Below are positions 62,219 through 63,696 of a DNA stretch of 63,696 bases, one piece after another. Made by a program: the position numbers and the translations under genes. A model generated the notes under the pieces. It searched no databases, was not told the origin of the DNA, and saw nothing but the letters and a program-made list of their open reading frames with translations. Where the stretch lies: contig CAJTDD010000028.1 of assembly GCA_910574885.1 (NCBI GenBank), forward strand, positions 1,967 through 65,662. The letters run 5' to 3'. Position 1 is the first letter of the stretch. Every line of letters starts with the position of its first letter. Source of the stretch: Lachnospiraceae bacterium. GTDB taxonomy: Bacteria > Bacillota > Clostridia > Lachnospirales > Lachnospiraceae.

Positions 62219-63322
62219 ATGAATAATAGCAGGTACAGGACGGGAAATGCGATTGTAGATGAAAATGCGAAACTGAATATTTCCGGAAATGTAATTCCTC
62301 AGATATGGTATCGAACAATAGTAAGGGATAGCGGAAAGCCTAATCTTACGGCAATCATTATTTTGGCAGACATCGTGTATTGGTATAAACCTACGGAACT
62401 TAGGGACGAAAATACTGGTCAGGTGGTTGCCGTAAAGAAAAAGTTTAAAGCCGACCTGCTGCAAAGGAGTTATCAACAGCTCAGCGAACAGTTTGGGATT
62501 TCAAAGAAAGAGGCTACAAATGCGATTATATTTTTAGAGAAACTTGGCGTGGTAAAGAGGATATTCCGCACTGTCAATATAAACGGCCTGGTGGTCAATA
62601 ACGTGCTGTATCTTGAATTGAATGTAGAAATATTGAAATGGCTTACATATCCGCAGGATTACAGTAATTTCCAGACTCTTGAATCGGAGGGCAAAGAAGT
62701 TGTCGCAGAGGGGGCAGAGTTACCGGAAAATGCAGAGGGACAGGCAGGTACAAATAAAAAGAAAGCTATATCTTTTCAAAGGGAGAGGGTGTCACCTTTC
62801 AAAGAGATACCTGCCGCTTTTAGCCAAAGAGATATCTCCATTTCAGAAAACAGAGTTTCCTCTTCCGGGAAAGAAACAAATACAGAGACTACTCAGAAGA
62901 TTACAACAGAGACTATACGTGGGAATACAACAAAGATTAACACAGAGGATGATATCCATCCAATCCAATCGTATCAGACCGTTAAAGAGCAGTTTAAAAC
63001 TCAGATAGATTATGAAGCGATATGGACAGACAGACCGTATGACAGAACTCTTTTAAATGAGATTGTCTCGATTGCCGTTGATATTCTGACATCTACAGCG
63101 AAAACAATCCGCATTAACCGTGAAGATAAGCCGACTGAGGTGGTACAAGAGATTTATAAAAAGATTGGGAAAAATGCCATAGATTTTGTTATAGATTCTA
63201 TAAATAATTGTGGCAGTAAGGCAATCAACATACGGGCAGTACTCATAACAGCCCTTTACAACGCAGCTATGACTACGGCAAGTTATATTACAAATTTATA
63301 CGCATATCATTCAGCAAATTAA
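62219..63322 (+). CDS. Replication initiator-like protein (winged helix plus DUF6017-type C terminus)
   Basis: A 367-residue protein. The N-terminal winged helix (about 20-125) has SYQQLSEQFGISKKEATNAI and FLEKLGVVKRIFR, typical of replisome organisers. A low-complexity Thr/Ser/Glu linker follows (about 150-245). The C-terminal domain (YDRTLLNEIVSIAVDIL, RINREDKPTEVVQEIYKKI, NIRAVLITALYNA) matches DUF6017. The ATG at 62219 follows GAAAGGCAGG; upstream frame is inside the terminator. It probably starts replication of the element. Confidence 0.82.
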   Translation: MNNSRYRTGNAIVDENAKLNISGNVIPQIWYRTIVRDSGKPNLTAIIILADIVYWYKPTELRDENTGQVVAVKKKFKADLLQRSYQQLSEQFGISKKEATNAIIFLEKLGVVKRIFRTVNINGLVVNNVLYLELNVEILKWLTYPQDYSNFQTLESEGKEVVAEGAELPENAEGQAGTNKKKAISFQRERVSPFKEIPAAFSQRDISISENRVSSSGKETNTETTQKITTETIRGNTTKINTEDDIHPIQSYQTVKEQFKTQIDYEAIWTDRPYDRTLLNEIVSIAVDILTSTAKTIRINREDKPTEVVQEIYKKIGKNAIDFVIDSINNCGSKAINIRAVLITALYNAAMTTASYITNLYAYHSAN

Positions 63323-63389
63323 ATTGCTTTCTGCAATCCCCTGGGTGTAAGGAGGTGATAATAAAGTAATAAAGCTAAGGGAACTTCGG

Positions 63390-63554
63390 ATGTCGCAAGG
63401 ATTTACCCAGTTGGAACTCTCGCAGAAACTAGAGATAAGTCTGAGGACATACCAAAGAATCGAGTACGGAGAACAGAAACCAAACGTACATGTAGTGATT
63501 AAACTGCAAAAATTATTTCAGAGAAGCATAGACGAGTGTCGGACGTCAAATTGA
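63390..63554 (+). CDS. Small XRE-type HTH protein
   Basis: A 54-residue helix-turn-helix: MSQGFTQLELSQKLEISL and TYQRIEYGEQKPN. An in-frame N-terminal VIKLREL stretch precedes the ATG, and GGAGGTG lies further upstream (63352). The real start may therefore be an unusual codon near 63363-63369 giving about 62 residues. Its role in element 2 is unknown. Confidence 0.65.
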   Translation: MSQGFTQLELSQKLEISLRTYQRIEYGEQKPNVHVVIKLQKLFQRSIDECRTSN

Positions 63555-63696
63555 TGGAAACGCAAACAGCGAATTATTTTTCCGACATTTATCCTATTGA
63601 CTGCGCAGTGCTGTCTGCAAATGCACAATCCTGTCAAAAATGCTGCACGTTGTTGTCGGTATTGTTTTGCGCCTGAAATGCAAAAGGCCATGGATC

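Larger units (their letters stand above)
57911..63696 (+). mobile_element. Integrative element 2 (left part; continues beyond the window)
   Basis: Starts after the second tuf end. A GGTGCCA-AAAC-GGTGCCA double repeat (57994-58011) resembles the paired arm sites of element 1 in layout. It carries a three-gene unknown operon, an XRE repressor, an Xis-like protein and an integrase homologous to those of element 1 in the same order, then replication genes. The right end is not in the window. Confidence 0.65.

Overview
The window looks like chromosomal DNA of a gut Clostridia species, most likely Lachnospiraceae. The evidence is a moderate-to-low GC content, strong AGGAGG ribosome binding sites, a feo operon ending in a small FeoB-associated Cys-rich protein, a LoaP-type NusG paralogue in front of a polysaccharide operon, and integrative elements with TnpV, cysteine-rich KTR and Pre/Mob genes. 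No rRNA, tRNA or CRISPR array was seen.

Layout. (1) 1-1260: a small orphan gene and a type III toxin-antitoxin locus of the CptIN/ToxIN kind, made of a promoter, three pseudoknot-like RNA repeats, a terminator and a toxin. (2) 1300-4800: an iron-controlled feo operon with Fur boxes, a Fur protein reduced to its DNA-binding domain, two feoA genes, feoB and a Cys-rich partner. (3) 4860-7620: an M24 peptidase, an orphan gene and an HD hydrolase, with copies of a 63-bp dispersed repeat. (4) 7930-34300: a long capsule/exopolysaccharide locus. It starts with a CpsB/C/D-type phosphoregulatory set, an LCP ligase and a UDP-HexNAc 4,6-dehydratase. A LoaP antiterminator and a terminator follow, then an aminotransferase, initiating sugar transferase, nucleotide-sugar dehydrogenase, glycosyltransferases, Wzy, Wzx and a TagF-like transferase. 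It ends in a decoration cassette (PLP aminotransferase, cytidylyltransferase-oxidoreductase fusion, GNAT, FkbH, ACP, MaoC, SDR) and an acyltransferase broken at a G10 tract, which is probably phase-variable and OFF here. (5) 34300-39750: an ATPase remnant, then a three-gene operon of SLATT membrane protein, metallophosphoesterase and Ser/Thr kinase-TPR protein, and a solitary tyrosine recombinase. (6) 39780-44393: the str operon rpsL-rpsG-fusA-tuf.

(7) 44394-end: two related integrative elements apparently stacked at the 3' end of tuf. A second, diverged but same-length tuf 3' end lies at 57857-57910. Element 1 (about 44.4-57.9 kb) has a repressor/Xis-like/Int module, an AAA replication protein, a Pre/Mob relaxase and a GNAT-nucleoside phosphorylase fusion. 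It is itself interrupted by a 6.4-kb nested element bounded by a 22-bp near-perfect direct repeat (49912-49933 and 56255-56276). Element 2 (57.9 kb onward, running off the window) carries an unrecognised three-gene operon and a homologous repressor/Xis-like/Int module whose integrase appears to have lost its ATG (now ATA), followed by a scar of the replication gene and a replication-initiator-like gene.

The strongest candidates for undescribed biology are the SLATT-phosphoesterase-kinase operon, the three-gene cargo of element 2, the GNAT-nucleoside phosphorylase fusion, the poly-G switched acyltransferase, and the stacked integration at tuf.
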